Under the pieces are notes generated by a model. The model did no database searches. It was given only the letters and a program-made list of their open reading frames with translations, and was not told the origin of the DNA. This document shows, piece after piece, positions 39,160-51,200 of a stretch of DNA of 64,000 nt; the first letter of the stretch is position 1; every line of letters starts with the position of its first letter. The stretch comes from Tretioscincus oriximinensis (taxonomy: Eukaryota > Chordata > Lepidosauria > Squamata > Gymnophthalmidae): contig JAJVDF010000212.1 of NCBI GenBank assembly GCA_022410635.1, positions 1,565,330 through 1,629,329 of the forward strand, given 5' to 3'. A program made the translations under genes and the position numbers.

Positions 39160-41190
39160 CTGTCAGAAAAGGAAAAGNGTAAATAATATAATAATCAGCA
39201 GANAGTACAAATATTAGAATGAATATTATTCAAAATTCTCGAACACAATAACATACACTGGCAACTCCACATGATACAGCTAAAATAATGTCCCAAGGCC
39301 GTTCATAACATATAGTACTATGTTGTAGTGACATTCCCAATGTGACTATATCATCACCCAATTTTTTAAGAATAGTTTTATAAACCGCTGTTTTAATTGT
39401 TTTTAACGGTTTTAAAATTTTAAATAAGAGCACTATTGAATTGTTTTTTAATAAATAAATATTTCTCCCTGTATTTCACACTCAGAGTCAATAAGCTTCT
39501 ACGACTGAAAAATTATTTTATTTTCACCTTTTTCTAGTTCTATTCTGGCATATAACAATTACAACAAACTAGTTTCCTACTAGCATGAATACCAGCCATG
39601 ACTAAGAATATATACTATATTTTTCTATTTTTTTCCATTTCTGCTTTATTTTTATGCAATGTATAATTCATAGCAAAACTGCGCATAATACCAAATTATA
39701 TATTATAAAATAATACAAAACTTTTGGGAACAACAAGGCAAAGCAACAAATGCTAATCTTCTTCTTTTTCCCAAGTAAGCACAACTGTAGTTTTAATTGC
39801 TTTGATAAGCAACTGTCTTTTCTCTTCTCCCAAGATACAAGCATTAGATAGAAAGTGTATTTCCAAGCATCAGTGTTTCTCCAAAGCAAACAAACGTAAG
39901 CACTGCCTCCAAGTTTGGAGCAATAAGCAATGTTTTGGGGTTTTTTCCAAAAAATAAATTCCATCACACAATATCACTAATATTCCTTCTTTTTACAGAC
40001 ATTGATTCTGCCAAAACATCTAGAAGATAAAGAAGTTACAGAAAAACATAGATCTGAGAATGATGGGAAAGAAGTGGTTTGGACAACAGTGAAGTTAATC
40101 TAAATCCCTCCACGGCTGTTCTCNCTCCATCCCGGCACCATTTTAATGGCTTGGCAGGACAGAGAGGGACCGGAAGCCTCGCTGAATGCTTGTTGAGTGA
40201 ATACAAGCGGTGCAGTCTTTAATAAAACAACAAATTTGGTTTAGTGGGTGAAGGCAGAAGCNCCCCCAAGGATTGGGCCCCATGGTGGGGAGGGAGCTCT
40301 CTGTGGATCTGTCATTGGCAGCATTTTCAATCTTCTGCGCTGGAACAGCAGCGGGAAAATCAAACTGATGGGAAAAGTCAGCAGAAATGGCAGGAGCTCT
40401 GCAGAAATTTCCTTTGCTGCCATGGACCCTGATTCTTGGGGCTAGTTCTGGCTTCACTAGGACAGCTGACACCTGATGTCCAATTGGTACACAGCATGGC
40501 AAACTGTCAACAGAGCAGAATGGACTCGAATTGNGTTAACTTGCAATTGCAACAGTTTTCTGAACAAACTCCGCTCAGATACCTTGTTGCCGTGTAAGTA
40601 TCGTGCCCTATGGCCTAAGATACTGGTATTGTTGCATCATAGACTCTTGCAGCAGAGCCAATGTGCTACTATGCTAATACAAAGTTTTAATTAACATTAA
40701 TAGTAGTATAAAGTGTTTACATGTCTTTATTTTTAGAGCCAAAAACTGGAAAGAGTTAAAAAAAAGTTGCTCTTGCCCACATGCATATTTTGTAATGAAA
40801 TTCTACAATGGTCAGTGACGGGGCGCTTAGAAAGAAAAAAGTATTTACTCCTAGTCCTATAATCCAGTGTTTGGATAACAAAATATCTGACAGGTTAGTA
40901 GATATATCCAGTAGTNTTTTCTATTGCTTTTTTGGTATAATGGAATAATAACTGCAGCTTTTCCACTTGCTGAGTATTTTTCACAACATTCTGATTTCTT
41001 TAAAAAAGGATTGCTAATACAGATGTCCATCATTCTTTAATAGTTTTATAAATTCTAAGGGCTCTCAAACATAAACTAAAAAGGTGATACAAAAAAAAAT
41101 TCAGCTTCTAACTACAGTCACATTTCCTCTGATTCTCTTAGCACTAAACATGTGGACTGCACAGAAATCCTTATGGCACAAAAGACTTAC
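39160..41190 (-). other. Upstream of coding exon 1: intron in the 5' UTR, with an LTR-like segment
   Basis: The acceptor at 39160 shows that this is intronic. A segment at about 40140-40518 is richer in GC than its surroundings and LTR-like in layout on the minus strand (see findings). No other gene was seen. Confidence 0.5.
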
Positions 41191-41197
41191 TGTAATT

Positions 41198-41310
41198 TTC
41201 AGCAAGAGGGCTTGTAGCACTTGGAGACTAACAGGAGAAAGGTAGGTGGCATGAATGTTCATAGACATGTCTTCTACTTCAGATGCAAGTCTACTTCTTC
41301 AACAGGCACC
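41198..41310 (-). repeat. Interspersed repeat, family B (…AGCTCATGC…), inverted copy
   Basis: Contains GCTTGTAGCACTTGGAGACTAACAGGA and, near the right end, GATGCAAGTCTACTTCTTCA. Its reverse complement matches the copies at 42187-42296 and 56690-56800. Confidence 0.6.
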
Positions 41311-41344
41311 CTTGCTGGACTTTATACTAAGACTAACAGGTATT

Positions 41345-41860
41345 TCTTGAATGGGCCNCTTCAGTGTAGAAAGACAGCATTTGAGAGGTGAACTAANTGA
41401 AGTATATAAAATCATGCATGGGATGGATAAGGTGAATAGAGAAAAAATGTTTTCTCTATCACATAACACTAGGACCAGGGGTCATTCCTTGAAACNNATG
41501 GGCAGAAGAAAGTCTGTACAAAGGAAAGTATTTTTTCACCAGAGGGTCATTGGTGATTTGGAATTTACTTCCAGAAGAGGTGGTGGTAGCTAGCAGCTTG
41601 GATAGATTTAAGAAAGNATTAGTTAAGTTCATGAACACCAAGAGTATAAATACCTACTAGGANGGATGTCTTTATATTGCCTCCGAGATGAACAACAGGC
41701 AGTATTTCTGAAATANCATTTGGGGGCATTGACAACAGGTGAAGATTTTACGTTCTTGTTTTAGACTGCCCAGATGCAATTGGTGTGAGACAGAATGCTG
41801 GACTAGATGGGCTCCAGTCCGATTCNGCACGGCTCCTTTTATATCCTTATGTTCTCTAAA
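41345..41860 (+). mobile_element. CR1 LINE 3' end (TTATGTTCT-tail type)
   Basis: From about 41370 the plus strand carries the end of the CR1 protein and the 3' UTR landmarks: TATAAAATCATGCATGGGAT, ACTAGGACCAGGGGTCATTC, TTTTTCACCAGAGG, GCTGGACTAGATGGGC and finally CCTTTTATATCCTTATGTTCT. Interrupted by Ns and stops. Confidence 0.85.
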
Positions 41861-42186
41861 ATNGATTATTGTAACTTTATTCTTTCTGAGGCATGGTTAA
41901 AGGTCTAGTATTCTCTAGAAGTTAATTCCCATCCATTGTGAATTCCTCTATTGATAAAAACAGTTAGGAAATTACAAATAAACTCACATTGTTTGCAGTC
42001 AATTCCACATTGTTTTAGGATAGTTTGTTTTGCCACTGAATTTTAAAAAGTGTGAGTCATTATGTGTTCCTGCTTTACAACTTGAATAATTTTGATCCAG
42101 TGAAGCAGTGCACAGCTGTATTCTTTTACCAGAGACTTTACTTAGAGTCTCACAAGAAGATAGACAGCATGACCTCTTACAGACAN

Positions 42187-42296
42187 GTTTACGTCTTCAG
42201 ATGCATCTGAAGAAGTAGACCTGTCTACAAAAGCTCATGCTATTTACCTTTTTCTTGTTAGTATCTAAAGTGCTACAAGACCCTTTTGCTAGATTT
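42187..42296 (+). repeat. Interspersed repeat, family B
   Basis: GCATCTGAAGAAGTAGACCTG, then AAAGCTCATGCTATTTACCT, then CTTGTTAGTATCTAAAGTGC and TACAAGACCCTTTTGCT. This is a common reptile repeat ending. The family name is unknown to me. Confidence 0.65.
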
Positions 42297-44252
42297 TTTT
42301 TTATCAGATTGCTCCTGGGGATTAGGCTGAACAATTCAATAGGCAGACAAAACCACGAGGACAACCTCTTATAAAGACTTGAGTTATATTAGCTTTAAGT
42401 TTTAAAGAATCCTCAGATTCCCCCAATCCAATTTTTGAAATGCCTTGTTTGATTACTTATCATACGAATTAGCATCTGAACATAACAAATCAGGTCAGCT
42501 TAAAACATGACTCAAACAATGCTACCAAAGCACAATATGAAAGCTTGAGTCATATAAAGAGAAAAGCAAAGGGGATGCAAATGAAATAGGAGGTAAGTTC
42601 CCACTAAGCATTTTAATAATGTTTCTTAAATAGAACGATTAAGCAACATAGCTGTAGCACTGNAGAATTAATTTCACTCGGGATATTAGCATTTTAAAGA
42701 TGTTCAACCACAAGTGATGGAAGCATATTATTGTAGTACACAAGGTCATGCCGTATGTATAGGAGACAGAGAAAGGTANTGAAGGACCAGAAATTAGATG
42801 TTGAAGACACATGAACACGGAGATTTATTTTTAGAAGGTATCTTTATCTTCTGGTCTTTATAAGACATAACAAAAAGGAAAAGGGAAAGGGATGTGGAGA
42901 GAATGGCTTGATAGTAATATCACATTAACGAAATTCAACNTGTTATGTGCATTAAAAAATAACTGTGCTTTTCCAGTTTGGGCACAGTGTGTTTCCTGCT
43001 GTCAATACTGTAGTGCTAGAGGTACTTGCTCACCCACCCCATCCATGTGAATGCAGGTATGAGCTTTTGACAATGTAGTGTATGTCTATTCCAATACAAT
43101 TATTTCCCCTGCANACGTTTTATTCCAATACAATTCAGCCACAATTTTAGACGCAAGTAGAGATGTGCAAAACTGCTTGAAATATTCTAGATACTATATG
43201 AATTTTGACTGCAATTATCTCCTTGGGAGAAAATAGTTAGAAGACCTGAGGTGAAAGAACAAACGTTACATATTTATGATTTGTGTCATCAGTTTTGCAC
43301 ATTCCTAATCTGTAATAAGATGAAAACATTTTTTTTAATTATTATTGGATGTTAGACACAGAAGCTTGCTGTCACTGAGTGCATTCAAAAGTACCTTAAT
43401 ATTAGCAATAGAAATATTTACTGATTAGTTATCAGTCCATATCAATGTCTTGAAGTTAAAACAAAACATTCAGATAATACAATTTCAAATAATGAATCAT
43501 GATTAAAACATTAGACTTGATCCACAAAATCAGCTCTGGATCAAAGGGCTTTCAAAATATACCAAGCTACCCTAGTAGGTAATGCCAACATTGCAATCAA
43601 ATGGGAAATTGCTCATTTGTTTTTTATCTTACAACAAGGCAATTGTTTAAGATAAATTAGTAATGTGTTTCAGAGCCAAAATATGAAATACAAAGCTGTT
43701 ATTTTTATTCCCATATCTATAAAATAAATCTTTACCCTTCTCCTTAATAAATCTGGCAGAAGACCTTAACTGTTTGGACCTTATTTGGGACTGAATATAG
43801 TGGTATAGGAAATATGAACTGAAAATGGTACCAAATAAAATTGTGATCATAACCCAAGTTGTTTAATGTTTTGGGATCTCATATTAAAACATACAGATAC
43901 AAAGAAAGGGAGATGTAAAAACAAGTGTGAATAAGGCAGCAGAAAATCTGTCAAGACAGACTGGTGCATCTTTTTGTAAAAAATAGCTTGTGTTGGTAGC
44001 AGAAGGTTCACTAGTTTCTTTAGGTGGCACCTGAAAGGCCCTCCCACCACAAAAAAACAACCCTGGTAGCATTAAGCATGTTCCACTGGATGAAATACCA
44101 AGTTGGTCAGTTAGGATACGATGCTTATCAGGTAAACTTTCTTTAAATTACATTAAGTGGGCACATAAATTAGACGTTTACGCTCAAATTAACAGTAATA
44201 ATTTTGTATTTCATACTCAGAATAATATAAGGCAAAACACATTGTGCCTTAC
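42297..44252. other. Unassigned AT-rich sequence
   Basis: No repeats or coding exons recognised. It probably belongs to the 5' UTR intron of the TBC gene. Confidence 0.4.
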
Positions 44253-44324
44253 CTGAGTTGGTACTGAGTCTTTATTGTACCAGTTGAGGCTATAATGGGC
44301 CTCTCACTCTTCGGTGTTACCCAA
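44253..44324 (-). other. Candidate noncoding 5' exon of the TBC gene
   Basis: On the minus strand a TTTCAG acceptor at 44325 and an ACTCAG|GTAAGG donor at 44252 bracket 72 bases. Only the splice signals support it; no conservation could be examined. Confidence 0.2.
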
Positions 44325-44939
44325 CTGAAAGCATTCCAAAACCTTAAAGTGCACCTTCACACCTCGTTCTTCAATTTGCAGACAGCTCTTTAGGCATCCT
44401 TTAGCATGATCATTTGTAGCAGTATCCACCCATAGTTCATTGTCAGGAGAAACTGTTCTTTTCCTTCTCTTCTTTAAGGCAGCTGTTGGTCATTGGTTGA
44501 TATAAAAGAAATGCTCCTTTACTAGTTCTTTCTATGNTGATGATCTCATTCTTCCATTGGGGTGACTGGAAAAAAATATTAAAGGGAAATTTGATTCAAC
44601 TGTATTTAGCAACTAAAACTGTAATCTGCTTTCCAGTACTGACATTGTTTTTGCAAGATGATGTCTGAAATTATTTTGACTTATAAAAAGATAATGACAT
44701 TCTCCGTTTCAATAACTCAAAATGTTTTTGAGTTCCCAGTCTAGGCCACAGTTTTAGGAATATTAAGTGTACTCTCATTATACTGTTTCTCTTTATCTAC
44801 ATACTGAAGCTTCCTTAATCACCTTCCAGAGTAAGCACAAATAAGAACAAGTTGCATGGCAGCTTCTCATACAGTTGATTTCAGTTCTTAACACTATGCT
44901 TATCACCCTTCTAAGCAAGGTGTGTGAACACAGTAAGTG

Positions 44940-45190
44940 TCCCTCACCTTGAGTACAACTTGATTGGCCAATCGCCACTAAACCTGCCCTCCACAACGCA
45001 GCCACAGGCTGGCACTGCCTGCTCAGCTTAATTTGTTGCAGCTGCAGGCCACTGCTGCCTACTGTGACCCACCAGAGCCCAAACTGCCTGGCCCAAACTG
45101 CTGGTGGCCAGAAAGAGGCCTGTGCCGCCTGGCCCCAGTTGCTGAAGGTCAACGCCACCTGGCTGGAGTACCCTTGGAGGTAACCCACAC
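44940..45190. other. GC-rich patch in AT-rich DNA
   Basis: Rich in GGCC, CTGCC and CAGC words with few CpGs; contains ATTGGCCAATCG, a CCAAT-box palindrome. More like an old repeat than a CpG island. No coding similarity seen. Confidence 0.35.
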
Positions 45191-45501
45191 ACACATTTGT
45201 AGACTTAATGACTAGTTTACTATAAAAGGTAAGGAGCTTCAACACAGTTAAGAAACAATGTTCTGATTTAAATATTCTCATCTAAAGAGTAGAAAAACAA
45301 CAACTGTACATAAGTCCTACAAACATTAATAGGCTGCAACTAATTAAGTGGCAGTTTATGTTGTCCATGTTTCACTGGATTACGTTCACTGAACAAAGAT
45401 ACAACAGGAAGAACCCTGAAGTCATGAATGATTTCAGGTTAAAAACAATCATGCACAGGTAGTTTTGTTGGCAGTCACGATAGCAGAAATGATTTACCAT
45501 T

Positions 45502-45525
45502 TGTGTGTGTGTGTGTGTGTGTGTG
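45502..45525. repeat. (TG)12 microsatellite
   Basis: An uninterrupted run of TG dinucleotides. Confidence 0.97.
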
Positions 45526-46355
45526 CTTGATCTGGAATCCATCCAAACTGATCAGGAGTGAGTGTATTGGATACATCTTGCTGAATTTGTTTTTAGAAAC
45601 AAGGCCCTGAAGTGGATTTTTGAAGATCTCATAATAGTTTACAGGCGTAAAAACAGATTAAAAAGAACCTACTATACAACTACATATTCCCTTCTGGATG
45701 GTATTTTATTTGGAGATGGAAAACTGCGGTCACTCTTTTAGAATGCAGAATTCAGGGTGTTTTTTTNAAAAAAATACAAGGGAACAGATTGTAATGTTTC
45801 TATAGGACTATGTCATATGTCTACAATTTGCTTGTACAAGGGAATTCGACTCAAATAAAAAATGTGGATTTTCAGCATGGCTGTTCATTTTGTGACACGG
45901 CTGACTGACTTTCCACTTAAAGCAGATATCNTTGCATTGCATAGAAACTGGTGCAAAATAGCATTTATCCTTATTAGCNGTTATTCTACCTTTTCTACAC
46001 ATATAACTTTCTTCCTCCTTTTCCAATAGAATGCAGGAAAGGTTTGCCCAGGCAAGGTATTAGAAATAGATCAAACTATCTAAATTGCTTAAAACAGTTA
46101 ATGAAAACAATAGGAAACCAGTTTCCATGTAATAGATATTTCCAACTCATATCTTTTTTTCTCTAAAGAAGTTTTATTTCAAAAGAAGATTCTGCAGGAT
46201 TGAGGGGTGGCTAAAAATAATTTAAAATACAACGAAAGAAGGAACAATGCAACTTGTGAACTATTCACATTCNTTAAATTGTATAACCATTCTTATTAAA
46301 AAGCCTCTTTGCATATCATTCTATATCATTCCATAGCAATAGCCATTCACTCCAG
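45526..46355. other. Unassigned AT-rich sequence
   Basis: Nothing recognised. Confidence 0.4.
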
Positions 46356-46640
46356 TGCTGGCACCAAAGACGGGCCAGGCGAAGCAAACACCCAGCCCTG
46401 ACAAGCGAGTACNGGGCCAGCCTGACTGGGCTGAGCTGGGTGAAGCGCCGAGACACTGGCAGTGGCTGTGGATGGGCTGGCTTGACCAGGAGGAAGAGGA
46501 GGATTCAGGTACAATGGGTTGATGGCATGGGATGCANTGAATTGAGGTTGGGTAGAGTGGGAGGAAGGTGGAGGAAAAGGGGAGGAACAAAGAGGAAGGG
46601 GGAGGAAAGGGGGCGGAGGAAAAAGAGGACAAGCAGCTGC
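46356..46640. other. GC-rich patch with a G/A-rich tract and a GGGGGCGGAG box
   Basis: 46360-46490 has several CpGs (GACGGG, GCGAAG, AGCGCCGAG). 46555-46630 is an almost pure purine run containing GGGGGCGGAGG, an Sp1-like site. It could be a promoter remnant or a repeat. Confidence 0.3.
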
Positions 46641-48270
46641 TCCTTAGAGAGTATATAGTATCAAGATCAAGTAGTCACATACAGTTTTCCCTTTAATATG
46701 TATCTAAATCCATTTTGAAGCTATTTAAACTGTGGCCAACACAGCTCAGAATAATGAATTACTGTAAACTACGTTTTGCCTAAAGACTGTTTTTTATTTG
46801 TGCTAGGCCTCAGTCACGTTTAAAATTTTAATTTGGCTGCAGTCCACTTCCAGGATGGAAAAAAAGCAGTAGCAAAGTGAATGGTTTTTTGACTTAGAAC
46901 ATGCCAAAAGCAAATTATCATACTGTTTGCTGATGTGTTCTCTCATTCTGAAGCCGCATTCCCCACTGCAGAAAATAGTCTACTTGTAGGGGAAGAAGAT
47001 GGAACTCAAATTGAATTCAGTTTCTTTTCAGGGGCCTCCCCTCAAATAGATTTACTAGGCCATTGGAGCCACCAAATAGGATTAAATTTTGGGAGTCCTC
47101 CTCCTATGGGAACAGGAAAGGGAGAGCTAGCTGGAAGCCCCCTGCCAATAGCCAGCTGTGGGAGTTCCAAAGGATTGGGTGAGAATGGTGAAGATGTTGT
47201 GCTGAGCCTTTCATCTCTACATCTTTATACCACCNTTCATTTATATCCTCAATCTTACCTTTGCATCTTCCATGCAATACTTAGGCAGGGCGAGATTGAG
47301 CAGAAAGTGATATCCTCTCCACTTTCTGATCAAAGCTTCTCCCGTGCCCCTTTTTTCACTCAAAAGCTGACATTTGAAACCTTCAGGTGCACAAATAGCT
47401 TGGAAAATGAAGTCATTCCTACAAATGGATTCTTCAAAATTTAAAACAAAAAAGGCTACTAAAGAAAGGAAGGGAAAGGATGAAAACTGTTGTGGGCAAT
47501 GCCCTAGCAATACTATTGGGACATTAGTGAAGCACCTGGTAGTGACAATGGCTTGGTTCTTTGCCTCCTTCTTTCCTAAGGGTTCCANGAGGGTGGGAAG
47601 AATAAAGTCCCCTAACACAATGTTTTGCTTACTCATTGTCCAAGCAATGCCTCAAACACTACTGTTTCTTTTCCAAGGATATTCTCTCCACTTTTCTGAC
47701 TGTCCAATAGGATGTAAGATCGACTTTGTCTATCTCCACAAAATATATAGGTCTTAGGGAGTGCTCTCACTAACATCTCTGACTCCCACAGTTAAGGGAA
47801 GATCACAAAGAAGGCATGGATGCTCATCCTCAAATGCATCTTAAAAAATAAAAACAGAATTATGTCTTGGGGCTCTCTTATACATACAAGCTTTCATCAG
47901 GAAAGGTAAATGGTTGCCCATTAGTCCCATCAACATCTCTGGTTCCCATAGTCAATATGGAGGATGAGGATTCCCTTACTGAGTTGAGCAATCTGAGTAT
48001 TGTGCCTCAATTTAATTCCTTACAAAAAAGTGAGATTTGCTTATCCTTTCAAAAGATCCAGGTTGCAGTGTACAACATATGCCATATCTGATGTTCTCCA
48101 AATGACTTTTTCTACAGGACGCAATATTATCCGTAAATTCCAAGGCAGAGTTGGGAGTTGTGCGAGAATATAATCAGATTTCCTATTCTCGCATGGTGTT
48201 CTCTGTGTTGTGCAGCAATGTTCATGGAACTGGCGGCATCTCCTGCTTGGTGATAGCACTTCCGGTCTCC
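46641..48270. other. Unassigned sequence
   Basis: Contains partly repeated wording (CATCTCTGGTTCCCATAGT against CATCTCTGACTCCCACAGT near 47775 and 47932), suggesting an old internal duplication. No coding region was supported. Confidence 0.35.
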
Positions 48271-48297
48271 TTTTTTTTTTTTTTTTGGGGGGGGGGG
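48271..48297. repeat. T16-G11 homopolymer junction
   Basis: Sixteen T run directly into eleven G. Confidence 0.97.
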
Positions 48298-51200
48298 AAC
48301 AGATGTGACATCATCAAACACCATACAAAAAACTCTGTGGTAGAGTGATTCTTTATTCAGTTCATTATCTCTGTTGCCAGTTTCGAGTTACAAAGTTCAA
48401 ATTAAATACAGCAAGATGGCTTTCCTTTCTTTCCTACAGAGCTGCTCAAATTGCAGTATACCTCAGATATAAGAGAATTTTGTTATTTCCAAGAAATTAT
48501 ATATATTTAGCTCCCTAAACTAGGCATGATTTGTCTGTAATCTAAAGAAAGTGTTACCCTAAAATCTAAGGGAGTAGAGCAAATATAACACAAGTAGTTT
48601 GCTCTGGGACAAGGTAGGGAAGCTTTGAAGTATGAGTGNAGTCTTAAAAAAAACAATCTGTGGGCACATTGAAAAGCATTCAGAACAGGAAAGCCCCATT
48701 GAGAACTAAAAAGAAAGACACTTTGTTCTTTATAGTAAACAAANTTCTCTTGTAACACTTAAAAGCTTTGCCAAGGGCATTCTAATGCAGGCAGACACTT
48801 AGCCTAGCTGCATATATTGGGAGTAGTAGAATGGATGATTTAAATTCTTGGATGTTTTAGCATTCTTGNATGTTTTTTATAGCTGTCGAATGATATTCCA
48901 AACATTCTTTTTTCCCCCAGGAAATGTAATGTAGTTTATTCTTGGTGCTCTTCCAATGCAGTGAAAAAGGGTACACATTCCTTACATCCATCTATTCATC
49001 CATGAAATGAAAATGTCCTAAAACTAGGGAGTTAAAAAGCGAGAATCTCTTTCATGAGCTTGGTTAAGAGGGTAAAAACCTATCCATAGTATTAGACTTG
49101 CTATCTGGTCANATATTCTTACCTACAATGCTTCACTTAGAAAATCAAAGTCATAAAATTCATAAAATGCTACATCATTTCCAATTTGCCCTTTTCTCTC
49201 CTTCCTGTAACTGCATCTCATTGGCTTTTATGAATCTATCAGATTTCAATTATGACAGTGATATGGCATCAGTTTTTTATTCTAATGAAATATTTCCCTG
49301 ATTTGGCTTATACGTTTGTGACATTAGTGTAGAGATATTTGTATGCGTTCTTTTCATGAAAGTTCAGTCCTTGTTAGATAATAGTTTTAATACTATTGAC
49401 CACTCAACTCAGTACACACTACAGAATTCTAACCCTNTTTATCCAAATGGGCAGGGAATTCATTGCACTAAGCACATATCCATGACTTCTCCCCAGTAGG
49501 CAGATAGTCATACATGTGACACTGATTATCAACTTGACTTTAAAGTTATTTTTATTCTAGTTAAATCATTTCACTTTGTAAAATTATTTCTTATTTTATT
49601 ACTATTTTAATTCTTAGTTTATTAAAAATTATTTTTTAAAATATTAAATTGTCTTATTTTACATGGCTTTAGATGTACCTGTTGCATCACTGAATTAACA
49701 GCCACAGCAGCTCTCTTATTTTGGATCATGTGCTCAGGTTAGCTTGAAAATTAGTTCCCCTCTAGTAGCTAAATTAATCACACATCAAAGCTCTTCTTGT
49801 ACTGAGGTTTGTTTTGGGCTACATCTTGGAATAGGGACTTGTCATCTATATTCCAGTTCCATCTAGCATGTAGACCTTATACAGCCCAAAATAAGGCTCC
49901 GTACAGAAGGGCCTCAAATGCACAACAAACTGTCTAAAATCCTAAAAGTTTTCCCTATAAACCTATCAAAAAACCTCCTGTTATTCTTCCAAATTCTTCT
50001 GCTAGAGTCCCATTACTTTTATTTTGCACAATACCAGTAATGCACAAAACTAAAAAAATTACAATTCTAAAATGCCTTCATGTAAGAAGACACAACTGAT
50101 AGGGAGAACTTGCTGTGGTTTCTACAGAAGTCATTCTATTCACAATACATTTCCTACAAACTGGGGACTAGTTCATAGGATGTATTTGGCTTATTTGAGA
50201 AGTATGAAACTGTCCCAAGTTACCACTGGTCCACCATATTCGACAGAGCATGCCTTTGATTTGATCCTTACAAGCAGACCAAGAGTGGTGGATGGGAAAT
50301 AGAAAATACTAACTTTCTATAATTATTTTGCACTTGCCTACTGTGGTAGAGGATCATTTCTAGAGTTCAGGGCCAGTACGTTGTTNATGGATTTATGAGA
50401 AAATGAGACACAATGAACTACTAACTCAATTTTATTCTAATGCTGTGGAGTCCTAGCTGCTCTATAATTTCCTGAGAAGCTGAGGGTGATGAAATGGGTC
50501 AGAAAGCTACTAGTGTATAAGTGATACGTCATTTGTCATGGGGCTGGTGAGAATGTATGAGAGTTAATAACTTGGCTACTGTGTAATGGTTTGTGACCAG
50601 GAAGGCTGCAGAACAANTGAATTTTGCAACATTTTTGTGCATCCTGTAGAAACCATTCAGCATATTTTTTTAGAATGACCAAATGGCTATTTTATTTGTT
50701 TTTGAAATTCAATATGACTTTATTAAAATTTGTCCATTACAAAACAAACTGTACCAGGAGCATCACTGAACGATAACGGTAAACTCAACCAAACCACAGG
50801 TTACAAATGTCAAAAAAGACTTATTTGACAATTGAGTCTGCATAGTTTTTATTCAATATGTAATATGTTCTGAAATATTCAAAGGGCTGTTATAATCGGT
50901 ACAATATTGGTACCATGGAAGCTCTCTCTGAAGATATTTACCCTTCCAACAAGAGTGGATAGATCGGCAGGAGGGAGAGTTACATTTTAAATACTTTTTA
51001 ATAATTTGCACTTTTTATCTTTTCCTGTTTGTTATTCATTCCAAGAACTGTTGATGAAAAGCATGATTGATAGACTAATACGTTACGTTGCCAAAAGTAT
51101 TTGCAGAAAGATGTTAATGTTAAAAGAGTTATAAGTGTGTAACTNTGTACACTCTTGAAGAAATCTCACTTGCCCTAGTTGATTTAGATCTGGATTCTTT

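Noticed and set aside
44793..45281. 162-codon minus-strand frame
   Set aside because: It owes its length to a GC-rich patch with few stops. No domain, no splice signals and repetitive Ala/Trp/Gln content.
46935..47636. Open frames of 169 and 131 codons on opposite strands
   Set aside because: Both overlap each other and contain Ns. Neither translation resembles a known protein, and composition matches non-coding surroundings.
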